A stretch of DNA of 64,000 nt from Hippasteria phrygiana (Eukaryota; Echinodermata; Asteroidea; Valvatida; Goniasteridae): the NCBI GenBank assembly GCA_037893225.1, contig JAZGUH010000002.1:620001-684000 (forward strand). The letters are read 5' to 3'. The notes beneath the pieces were generated by a model that saw only the letters and a list, made by a program, of their open reading frames with translations, ran no database searches and was not told the origin of the DNA. Of this stretch, positions 10,401 through 24,166 are shown piece after piece. The number at the start of each line of letters is the position of its first letter. Position 1 is the stretch's first letter. A program made the translations under genes and the position numbers.

Positions 10401-13400
10401 CATCTGTGTACATATTACCGTCTATTTATTGCTCCATGCATGTCAAATTCCCTGGGGTATGGACTTGCTTTATTCATTCATAATTGCATGAAATATCAAC
10501 CAAATGCAGTAATTTTGACATGTATGGATAGCTTAGATCTGGCGCTACATGTTGCAATCATCGGCGGCTTCCTAGAGTTAAAACTTGTGGAGAAAATTCA
10601 AACCTCGCAATGTTTATTTTCTTTCGGGCCAACATCTGTGTGCATATTACCTTCTATTTATTGCTCCATGCCTGTCAAATTCCCTGGGGTATGGACTTGC
10701 TCTACTCATTAATAATTGCATGAAATATCAACCAAATGCAGTAATTTTGACATGTATGGATAGCTTAGATCTGGCGCTACATGTTGCAATTATCGGCGGC
10801 TTCTTAGAGTTAAAACTTGTGGAGAAAATTCAAACCTCGCAATGTTTATTTTCTTTCCGGCCAACATCTGTGTACATGTTACCGTCTATTTATTGCTCCA
10901 TGCATGTCAAATTCCCTGGGGTATGGACTTGCTTTACTCATTCATAATTGCATGAAATATCAACCAAATTCAGTAATTTTGACATGTATGGATAGCTTAG
11001 ATCTGGCGCTACATGTTGCAATCATCGGCGGCTTCTTAGAGATAACACTTGTGGAGAAAATTCAAACCTCGCAATGTTTATTTTCTTTCCGGCCAACATC
11101 TGTGTACATATTACCGTCTATTTATTGCTCCATGCATGTCAAATTCCCTGGGGTATGGACTTGCTTTATTCATTCATAATTGCATGAAATATCAACCAAA
11201 TGCAGTAATTTTGACATGTATGGATAGCTTAGATCTGGCGCTACATGTTGCAATCATCGGCGGCTTCCTAGAGTTAAAACTTGTGGAGAAAATTCAAACC
11301 TCGCAATGTTTATTTTCTTTCCGGCCAACATCTGTGTGCATATTACCGTCTATTTATTGCTCCATGCCTGTCAAATTCCCTGGGGTATGGACTTGCTTTA
11401 CTCATTCATAATTGCATGAAATATCAACCAAATTCAGTAATTTTGACATGTATGGATAGCTTAGATCTGGCGCTACATGTTGCAATCATCGGCGGCTTCT
11501 TAGAGTTAACACTTGTGGAGAAAATTCAAACCTCGCAATGTTTATTTTCTTCCTTGCCACCATCTGTGTGCATATTACCTTCTATTTATTGCTCCATGCC
11601 TGTCAAATTCCCTGGGGTATGACTTGCTTTACTCATTCATAATTGCATGAAATATCAACCAAATACAGTAATTTTGACATGTATGGATAGCTTAGATCTG
11701 GCGCTACATGTTGCAATTATCGGCGGCTTCTTAGAGTTAACACTTGTGGAGAAAATTCAAACCTCGCAATGTTTATTTTCTTTCCGGCCAACATCTGTGT
11801 ACATATTACCGTCTATTTATTGCTCCATGCATGTCAAATTCCCTGGGGTATGGACTTGCTTTATTCATTCATAATTGCATGAAATATCAACCAAATGCAG
11901 TAATTTTGACATGTATGGATAGCTTAGATCTGGCGCTACATGTTGCAATTATCGGCGGCTTCTTAGAGTTAAAACTTGTGGAGAAAATTCAAACCTCGCA
12001 ATGTTTATTTTCTTTCCGGCCAACATCTGTGTACATATTACCGTCTATTTATTGCTCCATGCATGTCAAATTCCCTGGGGTATGGACTTGCTTTATTCAT
12101 TCATAATTGCATGAAATATCAACCAAATGCAGTAATTTTGACATGTATGGATAGCTTAGATCTGGCGCTACATGTTGCAATCATTGGCGGCTTCCTAGAG
12201 TTAAAACTTGTCGAGAAAATTCAAACCTCGCAATGTTTATTTTCTTTCCGGCCAACATCTGTGTGCATATTACCTTCTATTTATTGCTCCATGCCTGTCA
12301 AATTCCCTGGGGTATGGACTTGCTCTACTCATTAATAATTGCATGAAATATCAACCAAATACAGTAATTTTGACATGTATGGATAGCTTAGATCTGGCGC
12401 TACATGTTGCAATTATCGGCGGCTTCTTAGAGTTAAAACTTGTGGAGAAAATTCAAACCTCGCAATGTTTATTTTCTTTCCGGCCAACATCTGTGTGCAT
12501 ATTACCGTCTATTTATTGCTCCATGCATGTCAAATTCCCTGGGGTATGGACTTGCTTTATTCATTCATAATTGCATGAAATATCAACCAAATGCAGTAAT
12601 TTTGACATGTATGGATAGCTTAGATCTGGCGCTACATGTTGCAATCATCGGCGGCTTCCTAGAGTTAAAACTTGTGGAGAAAAGTCAAACCTCGCAATGT
12701 TTATTTTCTTTCCGGCCAACATCTGTGTGCATATTACCGTCTATTTATTGCTCCATGCCTGTCAAATTCCCTGGGGTATGGACTTGCTTTACTCATTCAT
12801 AATTGCATGAAATATCAACCAAATTCAGTAATTTTGACATGTATGGATAGCTTAGATCTGGCGCTACATGTTGCAATCATCGGCGGCTTCTTAGAGTTAA
12901 CACTTGTGGAGAAAATTCAAACCTCGCAATGTTTATTTTCTTCCTTGCCACCATCTGTGTGCATATTACCTTCTATTTATTGCTCCATGCCTGTCAAATT
13001 CCCTGGGGTATGACTTGCTTTACTCATTCATAATTGCATGAAATATCAACCAAATACAGTAATTTTGACATGTATGGATAGCTTAGATCTGGCGCTACAT
13101 GTTGCAATTATCAACGGCTTCTTAGAGTTAACACTTGTGGAGAAAATTCAAACCTCGCAATGTTTATTTTCTTTCCGGCCAACATCTGTGTACATATTAC
13201 CGTCTATTTATTGCTCCATGCATGTCAAATTCCCTGGGGTATGGACTTGCTTTATTCATTCATAATTGCATGAAATATCAACCAAATGCAGTAATTTTGA
13301 CATGTATGGATAGCTTAGATCTGGCGCTACATGTTGCAATTATCGGCGGCTTCTTAGAGTTAAAACTTGTGGAGAAAATTCAAACCTCGCAATGTTTATT

Positions 13401-16400
13401 TTCTTTCCGGCCAACATCTGTGTACATATTACCGTCTATTTATTGCTCCATGCATGTCAAATTCCCTGGGGTATGGACTTGCTTTATTCATTCATAATTG
13501 CATGAAATATCAACCAAATGCAGTAATTTTGACATGTATGGATAGCTTAGATCTGGCGCTACATGTTGCAATCATCGGCGGCTTCCTAGAGTTAAAACTT
13601 GTGGAGAAAATTCAAACCTCGCAATGTTTATTTTCTTTCGGGCCAACATCTGTGTGCATATTACCTTCTATTTATTGCTCCATGCCTGTCAAATTCCCTG
13701 GGGTATGGACTTGCTCTACTCATTAATAATTGCATGAAATATCAACCAAATGCAGTAATTTTGACATGTATGGATAGCTTAGATCTGGCGCTACATGTTG
13801 CAATTATCGGCGGCTTCCTAGAGTTAAAACTTGTGGAGAAAATTCAAACCTCGCAATGTTTATTTTCTTTCCGGCCAACATCTGTGTACATGTTACCGTC
13901 TATTTATTGCTCCATGCATGTCAAATTCCCTGGGGTATGGACTTGCTTTACTCATTCATAATTGCATGAAATATCAACCAAATTCAGTAATTTTGACATG
14001 TATGGATAGCTTAGATCTGGCGCTACATGTTGCAATCATCGGCGGCTTCTTAGAGATAACACTTGTGGAGAAAATTCAAACCTCGCAATGTTTATTTTCT
14101 TTCCGGCCAACATCTGTGTACATATTACCGTCTATTTATTGCTCCATGCATGTCAAATTCCCTGGGGTATGGACTTGCTTTATTCATTCATAATTGCATG
14201 AAATATCAACCAAATGCAGTAATTTTGACATGTATGGATAGCTTAGATCTGGCGCTACATGTTGCAATCATCGGCGGCTTCCTAGAGTTAAAACTTGTGG
14301 AGAAAATTCAAACCTCGCAATGTTTATTTTCTTTCCGGCCAACATCTGTGTGCATATTACCGTCTATTTATTGCTCCATGCCTGTCAAATTCCCTGGGGT
14401 ATGGACTTGCTTTACTCATTCATAATTGCATGAAATATCAACCAAATTCAGTAATTTTGACATGTATGGATAGCTTAGATCTGGCGCTACATGTTGCAAT
14501 CATCGGCGGCTTCTTAGAGTTAACACTTGTGGAGAAAATTCAAACCTCGCAATGTTTATTTTCTTCCTTGCCACCATCTGTGTGCATATTACCTTCTATT
14601 TATTGCTCCATGCCTGTCAAATTCCCTGGGGTATGACTTGCTTTACTCATTCATAATTGCATGAAATATCAACCAAATACAGTAATTTTGACATGTATGG
14701 ATAGCTTAGATCTGGCGCTACATGTTGCAATTATCGGCGGCTTCTTAGAGTTAACACTTGTGGAGAAAATTCAAACCTCGCAATGTTTATTTTCTTTCCG
14801 GCCAACATCTGTGTACATATTACCGTCTATTTATTGCTCCATGCATGTCAAATTCCCTGGGGTATGGACTTGCTTTATTCATTCATAATTGCATGAAATA
14901 TCAACCAAATGCAGTAATTTTGACATGTATGGATAGCTTAGATCTGGCGCTACATGTTGCAATCATCGGCGGCTTCCTAGAGTTAAAACTTGTGGAGAAA
15001 ATTCAAACCTCGCAATGTTTATTTTCTTTCGGGCCAACATCTGTGTGCATATTACCTTCTATTTATTGCTCCATGCCTGTCAAATTCCCTGGGGTATGGA
15101 CTTGCTCTACTCATTAATAATTGCATGAAATATCAACCAAATGCAGTAATTTTGACATGTATGGATAGCTTAGATCTGGCGCTACATGTTGCAATTATCG
15201 GCGGCTTCTTAGAGTTAAAACTTGTGGAGAAAATTCAAACCTCGCAATGTTTATTTTCTTTCCGGCCAACATCTGTGTACATGTTACCGTCTATTTATTG
15301 CTCCATGCATGTCAAATTCCCTGGGGTATGGACTTGCTTTACTCATTCATAATTGCATGAAATATCAACCAAATTCAGTAATTTTGACATGTATGGATAG
15401 CTTAGATCTGGCGCTACATGTTGCAATCATCGGCGGCTTCTTAGAGATAACACTTGTGGAGAAAATTGAAACCTCGCAATGTTTATTTTCTTTCCGGCCA
15501 ACATCTGTGTACATATTACCGTCTATTTATTGCTCCATGCATGTCAAATTCCCTGGGGTATGGACTTGCTTTATTCATTCATAATTGCATGAAATATCAA
15601 CCAAATGCAGTAATTTTGACATGTATGGATAGCTTAGATCTGGCGCTACATGTTGCAATCATCGGCGGCTTCCTAGAGTTAAAACTTGTGGAGAAAATTC
15701 AAACCTCGCAATGTTTATTTTCTTTCGGGCCAACATCTGTGTGCATATTACCTTCTATTTATTGCTCCATGCCTGTCAAATTCCCTGGGGTATGGACTTG
15801 CTCTACTCATTAATAATTGCATGAAATATCAACCAAATGCAGTAATTTTGACATGTATGGATAGCTTAGATCTGGCGCTACATGTTGCAATTATCGGCGG
15901 CTTCTTAGAGTTAAAACTTGTGGAGAAAATTCAAACCTCGCAATGTTTATTTTCTTTCCGGCCAACATCTGTGTACATGTTACCGTCTATTTATTGCTCC
16001 ATGCATGTCAAATTCCCTGGGGTATGGACTTGCTTTACTCATTCATAATTGCATGAAATATCAACCAAATTCAGTAATTTTGACATGTATGGATAGCTTA
16101 GATCTGGCGCTACATGTTGCAATCATCGGCGGCTTCTTAGAGATAACACTTGTGGAGAAAATTCAAACCTCGCAATGTTTATTTTCTTTCCGGCCAACAT
16201 CTGTGTACATATTACCGTCTATTTATTGCTCCATGCATGTCAAATTCCCTGGGGTATGGACTTGCTTTATTCATTCATAATTGCATGAAATATCAACCAA
16301 ATGCAGTAATTTTGACATGTATGGATAGCTTAGATCTGGCGCTACATGTTGCAATCATCGGCGGCTTCCTAGAGTTAAAACTTGTGGAGAAAATTCAAAC

Positions 16401-16748
16401 CTCGCAATGTTTATTTTCTTTCGGGCCAACATCTGTGTGCATATTACCTTCTATTTATTGCTCCATGCCTGTCAAATTCCCTGGGGTATGGACTTGCTCT
16501 ACTCATTAATAATTGCATGAAATATCAACCAAATGCAGTAATTTTGACATGTATGGATAGCTTAGATCTGGCGCTACATGTTGCAATTATCGGCGGCTTC
16601 TTAGAGTTAAAACTTGTGGAGAAAATTCAAACCTCGCAATGTTTATTTTCTTTCCGGCCAACATCTGTGTACATGTTACCGTCTATTTATTGCTCCATGC
16701 ATGTCAAATTCCCTGGGGTATGGACTTGCTTTACTCATTCATAATTGC

Positions 16749-16980
16749 ATGAAATATCAACCAAATTCAGTAATTTTGACATGTATGGATAGCTTAGATC
16801 TGGCGCTACATGTTGCAATCATCGGCGGCTTCCTAGAGTTAAAACTTGTGGAGAAAATTCAAACCTCGCAATGTTTATTTTCTTTCCGGCCAACATCTGT
16901 GTGCATATTACCGTCTATTTATTGCTCCATGCCTGTCAAATTCCCTGGGGTATGGACTTGCTTTACTCATTCATAATTGC
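16749..16980 (+). repeat. Fusion unit, C1 head and D2 body
   Basis: t19 (C1 mark) is followed by c85, ttaaaa, g155, c185 and tttact (D2 marks). It sits between B (16517) and E1 (16981), exactly where C1 and D2 should both be, so one unit has been lost. The switch lies between 16768 and 16832. Confidence 0.82.
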
Positions 16981-19298
16981 ATGAAATATCAACCAAATTC
17001 AGTAATTTTGACATGTATGGATAGCTTAGATCTGGCGCTACATGTTGCAATCATCGGCGGCTTCTTAGAGTTAACACTTGTGGAGAAAATTCAAACCTCG
17101 CAATGTTTATTTTCTTCCTTGCCACCATCTGTGTGCATATTACCTTCTATTTATTGCTCCATGCCTGTCAAATTCCCTGGGGTATGACTTGCTTTACTCA
17201 TTCATAATTGCATGAAATATCAACCAAATACAGTAATTTTGACATGTATGGATAGCTTAGATCTGGCGCTACATGTTGCAATTATCGGCGGCTTCTTAGA
17301 GTTAACACTTGTGGAGAAAATTCAAACCTCGCAATGTTTATTTTCTTTCCGGCCAACATCTGTGTACATATTACCGTCTATTTATTGCTCCATGCATGTC
17401 AAATTCCCTGGGGTATGGACTTGCTTTATTCATTCATAATTGCATGAAATATCAACCAAATGCAGTAATTTTGACATGTATGGATAGCTTAGATCTGGCG
17501 CTACATGTTGCAATCATCGGCGGCTTCCTAGAGTTAAAACTTGTGGAGAAAATTCAAACCTCGCAATGTTTATTTTCTTTCGGGCCAACATCTGTGTGCA
17601 TATTACCTTCTATTTATTGCTCCATGCCTGTCAAATTCCCTGGGGTATGGACTTGCTCTACTCATTAATAATTGCATGAAATATCAACCAAATGCAGTAA
17701 TTTTGACATGTATGGATAGCTTAGATCTGGCGCTACATGTTGCAATTATCGGCGGCTTCTTAGAGTTAAAACTTGTGGAGAAAATTCAAACCTCGCAATG
17801 TTTATTTTCTTTCCGGCCAACATCTGTGTACATGTTACCGTCTATTTATTGCTCCATGCATGTCAAATTCCCTGGGGTATGGACTTGCTTTACTCATTCA
17901 TAATTGCATGAAATATCAACCAAATTCAGTAATTTTGACATGTATGGATAGCTTAGATCTGGCGCTACATGTTGCAATCATCGGCGGCTTCTTAGAGATA
18001 ACACTTGTGGAGAAAATTCAAACCTCGCAATGTTTATTTTCTTTCCGGCCAACATCTGTGTACATATTACCGTCTATTTATTGCTCCATGCATGTCAAAT
18101 TCCCTGGGGTATGGACTTGCTTTATTCATTCATAATTGCATGAAATATCAACCAAATGCAGTAATTTTGACATGTATGGATAGCTTAGATCTGGCGCTAC
18201 ATGTTGCAATCATCGGCGGCTTCCTAGAGTTAAAACTTGTGGAGAAAATTCAAACCTCGCAATGTTTATTTTCTTTCCGGCCAACATCTGTGTGCATATT
18301 ACCGTCTATTTATTGCTCCATGCCTGTCAAATTCCCTGGGGTATGGACTTGCTTTACTCATTCATAATTGCATGAAATATCAACCAAATTCAGTAATTTT
18401 GACATGTATGGATAGCTTAGATCTGGCGCTACATGTTGCAATCATCGGCGGCTTCTTAGAGTTAACACTTGTGGAGAAAATTCAAACCTCGCAATGTTTA
18501 TTTTCTTCCTTGCCACCATCTGTGTGCATATTACCTTCTATTTATTGCTCCATGCCTGTCAAATTCCCTGGGGTATGACTTGCTTTACTCATTCATAATT
18601 GCATGAAATATCAACCAAATACAGTAATTTTGACATGTATGGATAGCTTAGATCTGGCGCTACATGTTGCAATTATCGGCGGCTTCTTAGAGTTAACACT
18701 TGTGGAGAAAATTCAAACCTCGCAATGTTTATTTTCTTTCCGGCCAACATCTGTGTACATATTACCGTCTATTTATTGCTCCATGCATGTCAAATTCCCT
18801 GGGGTATGGACTTGCTTTATTCATTCATAATTGCATGAAATATCAACCAAATGCAGTAATTTTGACATGTATGGATAGCTTAGATCTGGCGCTACATGTT
18901 GCAATTATCGGCGGCTTCTTAGAGTTAAAACTTGTGGAGAAAATTCAAACCTCGCAATGTTTATTTTCTTTCCGGCCAACATCTGTGTACATATTACCGT
19001 CTATTTATTGCTCCATGCATGTCAAATTCCCTGGGGTATGGACTTGCTTTATTCATTCATAATTGCATGAAATATCAACCAAATGCAGTAATTTTGACAT
19101 GTATGGATAGCTTAGATCTGGCGCTACATGTTGCAATCATTGGCGGCTTCCTAGAGTTAAAACTTGTCGAGAAAATTCAAACCTCGCAATGTTTATTTTC
19201 TTTCCGGCCAACATCTGTGTGCATATTACCTTCTATTTATTGCTCCATGCCTGTCAAATTCCCTGGGGTATGGACTTGCTCTACTCATTAATAATTGC

Positions 19299-19530
19299 AT
19301 GAAATATCAACCAAATACAGTAATTTTGACATGTATGGATAGCTTAGATCTGGCGCTACATGTTGCAATTATCGGCGGCTTCTTAGAGTTAAAACTTGTG
19401 GAGAAAATTCAAACCTCGCAATGTTTATTTTCTTTCCGGCCAACATCTGTGTGCATATTACCGTCTATTTATTGCTCCATGCCTGTCAAATTCCCTGGGG
19501 TATGGACTTGCTTTACTCATTCATAATTGC
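19299..19530 (+). repeat. Fusion unit, H head and D tail
   Basis: It begins as H (a19, t72, t85) after A3 and ends as D (c185, c218) before E1. The usual H-D pair is reduced to one unit. The switch is between about 19384 and 19482 if the head parent was H1. Confidence 0.75.
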
Positions 19531-21616
19531 ATGAAATATCAACCAAATTCAGTAATTTTGACATGTATGGATAGCTTAGATCTGGCGCTACATGTTGCAA
19601 TCATCGGCGGCTTCTTAGAGTTAACACTTGTGGAGAAAATTCAAACCTCGCAATGTTTATTTTCTTCCTTGCCACCATCTGTGTGCATATTACCTTCTAT
19701 TTATTGCTCCATGCCTGTCAAATTCCCTGGGGTATGACTTGCTTTACTCATTCATAATTGCATGAAATATCAACCAAATACAGTAATTTTGACATGTATG
19801 GATAGCTTAGATCTGGCGCTACATGTTGCAATTATCGGCGGCTTCTTAGAGTTAACACTTGTGGAGAAAATTCAAACCTCGCAATGTTTATTTTCTTTCC
19901 GGCCAACATCTGTGTACATATTACCGTCTATTTATTGCTCCATGCATGTCAAATTCCCTGGGGTATGGACTTGCTTTATTCATTCATAATTGCATGAAAT
20001 ATCAACCAAATGCAGTAATTTTGACATGTATGGATAGCTTAGATCTGGCGCTACATGTTGCAATCATCGGCGGCTTCCTAGAGTTAAAACTTGTGGAGAA
20101 AATTCAAACCTCGCAATGTTTATTTTCTTTCGGGCCAACATCTGTGTGCATATTACCTTCTATTTATTGCTCCATGCCTGTCAAATTCCCTGGGGTATGG
20201 ACTTGCTCTACTCATTAATAATTGCATGAAATATCAACCAAATGCAGTAATTTTGACATGTATGGATAGCTTAGATCTGGCGCTACATGTTGCAATTATC
20301 GGCGGCTTCTTAGAGTTAAAACTTGTGGAGAAAATTCAAACCTCGCAATGTTTATTTTCTTTCCGGCCAACATCTGTGTACATGTTACCGTCTATTTATT
20401 GCTCCATGCATGTCAAATTCCCTGGGGTATGGACTTGCTTTACTCATTCATAATTGCATGAAATATCAACCAAATTCAGTAATTTTGACATGTATGGATA
20501 GCTTAGATCTGGCGCTACATGTTGCAATCATCGGCGGCTTCTTAGAGATAACACTTGTGGAGAAAATTCAAACCTCGCAATGTTTATTTTCTTTCCGGCC
20601 AACATCTGTGTACATATTACCGTCTATTTATTGCTCCATGCATGTCAAATTCCCTGGGGTATGGACTTGCTTTATTCATTCATAATTGCATGAAATATCA
20701 ACCAAATGCAGTAATTTTGACATGTATGGATAGCTTAGATCTGGCGCTACATGTTGCAATCATCGGCGGCTTCCTAGAGTTAAAACTTGTGGAGAAAATT
20801 CAAACCTCGCAATGTTTATTTTCTTTCCGGCCAACATCTGTGTGCATATTACCGTCTATTTATTGCTCCATGCCTGTCAAATTCCCTGGGGTATGGACTT
20901 GCTTTACTCATTCATAATTGCATGAAATATCAACCAAATTCAGTAATTTTGACATGTATGGATAGCTTAGATCTGGCGCTACATGTTGCAATCATCGGCG
21001 GCTTCTTAGAGTTAACACTTGTGGAGAAAATTCAAACCTCGCAATGTTTATTTTCTTCCTTGCCACCATCTGTGTGCATATTACCTTCTATTTATTGCTC
21101 CATGCCTGTCAAATTCCCTGGGGTATGACTTGCTTTACTCATTCATAATTGCATGAAATATCAACCAAATACAGTAATTTTGACATGTATGGATAGCTTA
21201 GATCTGGCGCTACATGTTGCAATTATCGGCGGCTTCTTAGAGTTAACACTTGTGGAGAAAATTCAAACCTCGCAATGTTTATTTTCTTTCCGGCCAACAT
21301 CTGTGTACATATTACCGTCTATTTATTGCTCCATGCATGTCAAATTCCCTGGGGTATGGACTTGCTTTATTCATTCATAATTGCATGAAATATCAACCAA
21401 ATGCAGTAATTTTGACATGTATGGATAGCTTAGATCTGGCGCTACATGTTGCAATTATCGGCGGCTTCTTAGAGTTAAAACTTGTGGAGAAAATTCAAAC
21501 CTCGCAATGTTTATTTTCTTTCCGGCCAACATCTGTGTACATATTACCGTCTATTTATTGCTCCATGCATGTCAAATTCCCTGGGGTATGGACTTGCTTT
21601 ATTCATTCATAATTGC

Positions 21617-21847
21617 ATGAAATATCAACCAAATGCAGTAATTTTGACATGTATGGATAGCTTAGATCTGGCGCTACATGTTGCAATCATTGGCGGCTTC
21701 TTAGAGTTAACACTTGTGGAGAAAATTCAAACCTCGCAATGTTTATTTTCTTCCTTGCCACCATCTGTGTGCATATTACCTTCTATTTATTGCTCCATGC
21801 CTGTCAAATTCCCTGGGGTATGACTTGCTTTACTCATTCATAATTGC
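21617..21847 (+). repeat. Fusion unit, A3 head and E tail, 231 bp
   Basis: g19, c72 and t75 match A3, and the unit follows G as A3 does. From t85 onward it is E (ttaaca, the m137-m145 cluster, the lost g). The switch would be within 21692-21700. Alternatively it is an E2 unit with g instead of a at m19. Confidence 0.72.
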
Positions 21848-23934
21848 ATGAAATATCAACCAAATACAGTAATTTTGACATGTATGGATAGCTTAGATCT
21901 GGCGCTACATGTTGCAATTATCGGCGGCTTCTTAGAGTTAACACTTGTGGAGAAAATTCAAACCTCGCAATGTTTATTTTCTTTCCGGCCAACATCTGTG
22001 TACATATTACCGTCTATTTATTGCTCCATGCATGTCAAATTCCCTGGGGTATGGACTTGCTTTATTCATTCATAATTGCATGAAATATCAACCAAATGCA
22101 GTAATTTTGACATGTATGGATAGCTTAGATCTGGCGCTACATGTTGCAATCATCGGCGGCTTCCTAGAGTTAAAACTTGTGGAGAAAATTCAAACCTCGC
22201 AATGTTTATTTTCTTTCGGGCCAACATCTGTGTGCATATTACCTTCTATTTATTGCTCCATGCCTGTCAAATTCCCTGGGGTATGGACTTGCTCTACTCA
22301 TTAATAATTGCATGAAATATCAACCAAATGCAGTAATTTTGACATGTATGGATAGCTTAGATCTGGCGCTACATGTTGCAATTATCGGCGGCTTCTTAGA
22401 GTTAAAACTTGTGGAGAAAATTCAAACCTCGCAATGTTTATTTTCTTTCCGGCCAACATCTGTGTACATGTTACCGTCTATTTATTGCTCCATGCATGTC
22501 AAATTCCCTGGGGTATGGACTTGCTTTACTCATTCATAATTGCATGAAATATCAACCAAATTCAGTAATTTTGACATGTATGGATAGCTTAGATCTGGCG
22601 CTACATGTTGCAATCATCGGCGGCGTCTTAGAGATAACACTTGTGGAGAAAATTCAAACCTCGCAATGTTTATTTTCTTTCCGGCCAACATCTGTGTACA
22701 TATTACCGTCTATTTATTGCTCCATGCATGTCAAATTCCCTGGGGTATGGACTTGCTTTATTCATTCATAATTGCATGAAATATCAACCAAATGCAGTAA
22801 TTTTGACATGTATGGATAGCTTAGATCTGGCGCTACATGTTGCAATCATCGGCGGCTTCCTAGAGTTAAAACTTGTGGAGAAAATTCAAACCTCGCAATG
22901 TTTATTTTCTTTCCGGCCAACATCTGTGTGCATATTACCGTCTATTTATTGCTCCATGCCTGTCAAATTCCCTGGGGTATGGACTTGCTTTACTCATTCA
23001 TAATTGCATGAAATATCAACCAAATTCAGTAATTTTGACATGTATGGATAGCTTAGATCTGGCGCTACATGTTGCAATCATCGGCGGCTTCTTAGAGTTA
23101 ACACTTGTGGAGAAAATTCAAACCTCGCAATGTTTATTTTCTTCCTTGCCACCATCTGTGTGCATATTACCTTCTATTTATTGCTCCATGCCTGTCAAAT
23201 TCCCTGGGGTATGACTTGCTTTACTCATTCATAATTGCATGAAATATCAACCAAATACAGTAATTTTGACATGTATGGATAGCTTAGATCTGGCGCTACA
23301 TGTTGCAATTATCGGCGGCTTCTTAGAGTTAACACTTGTGGAGAAAATTCAAACCTCGCAATGTTTATTTTCTTTCCGGCCAACATCTGTGTACATATTA
23401 CCGTCTATTTATTGCTCCATGCATGTCAAATTCCCTGGGGTATGGACTTGCTTTATTCATTCATAATTGCATGAAATATCAACCAAATGCAGTAATTTTG
23501 ACATGTATGGATAGCTTAGATCTGGCGCTACATGTTGCAATTATCGGCGGCTTCTTAGAGTTAAAACTTGTGGAGAAAATTCAAACCTCGCAATGTTTAT
23601 TTTCTTTCCGGCCAACATCTGTGTACATATTACCGTCTATTTATTGCTCCATGCATGTCAAATTCCCTGGGGTATGGACTTGCTTTATTCATTCATAATT
23701 GCATGAAATATCAACCAAATGCAGTAATTTTGACATGTATGGATAGCTTAGATCTGGCGCTACATGTTGCAATCATTGGCGGCTTCCTAGAGTTAAAACT
23801 TGTCGAGAAAATTCAAACCTCGCAATGTTTATTTTCTTTCCGGCCAACATCTGTGTGCATATTACCTTCTATTTATTGCTCCATGCCTGTCAAATTCCCT
23901 GGGGTATGGACTTGCTCTACTCATTAATAATTGC

Positions 23935-24166
23935 ATGAAATATCAACCAAATACAGTAATTTTGACATGTATGGATAGCTTAGATCTGGCGCTACATGTT
24001 GCAATTATCGGCGGCTTCTTAGAGTTAAAACTTGTGGAGAAAATTCAAACCTCGCAATGTTTATTTTCTTTCCGGCCAACATCTGTGTACATATTACCGT
24101 CTATTTATTGCTCCATGCATGTCAAATTCCCTGGGGTATGGACTTGCTTTATTCATTCATAATTGC
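23935..24166 (+). repeat. H-like unit with G-type 3' half
   Basis: a19, t72, t85 and ttaaaa as in H, but a155 and a185 as in G. It lies between A3 (23703) and D2 (24167), the normal H position. It may be an H unit converted by a G-type donor between m96 and m155. Confidence 0.7.

Larger units (their letters stand above)
5387..16284 (+). repeat. 22-unit superrepeat, 5,101-bp period, about 2.1 copies
   Basis: Units 5387-11183 and 10488-16284 match in order at an offset of 5,101 bp: A1 B C1 D2 E1 F2 G A3 H1 D1 E1 F1 G A1 B C1 D2 E1 F2 A1 B C1, then A1 B C1 again. The match includes the rarer D1, F1, H1 and A3 units (7010/12111, 7242/12343, 7474/12575, 7937/13038). Differences I found are 13818 (C instead of T) and 15468 (G instead of C). 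Confidence 0.87.
16285..23702 (+). repeat. Block of 6-mer-derived strings with three fusion units
   Basis: Order: A1 B C/D E1 F2; A1 B C1 D2 E1 F2 G A3 H/D E1 F2; A1 B C1 D2 E1 F2 G A3/E F2; A1 B C1 D2 E1 F2 G. Full 6-mers start at 17444, 19994 and 22080. Fusion units at 16749, 19299 and 21617 each account for a shortened string. A private T-to-G change is at 22625. Confidence 0.85.

Noticed and set aside
13734..13965. B unit with c85 (13818) as a new class
   Set aside because: Only one unit shows it, the rest of the unit is B and its neighbours are normal. A private change or short conversion tract is enough.
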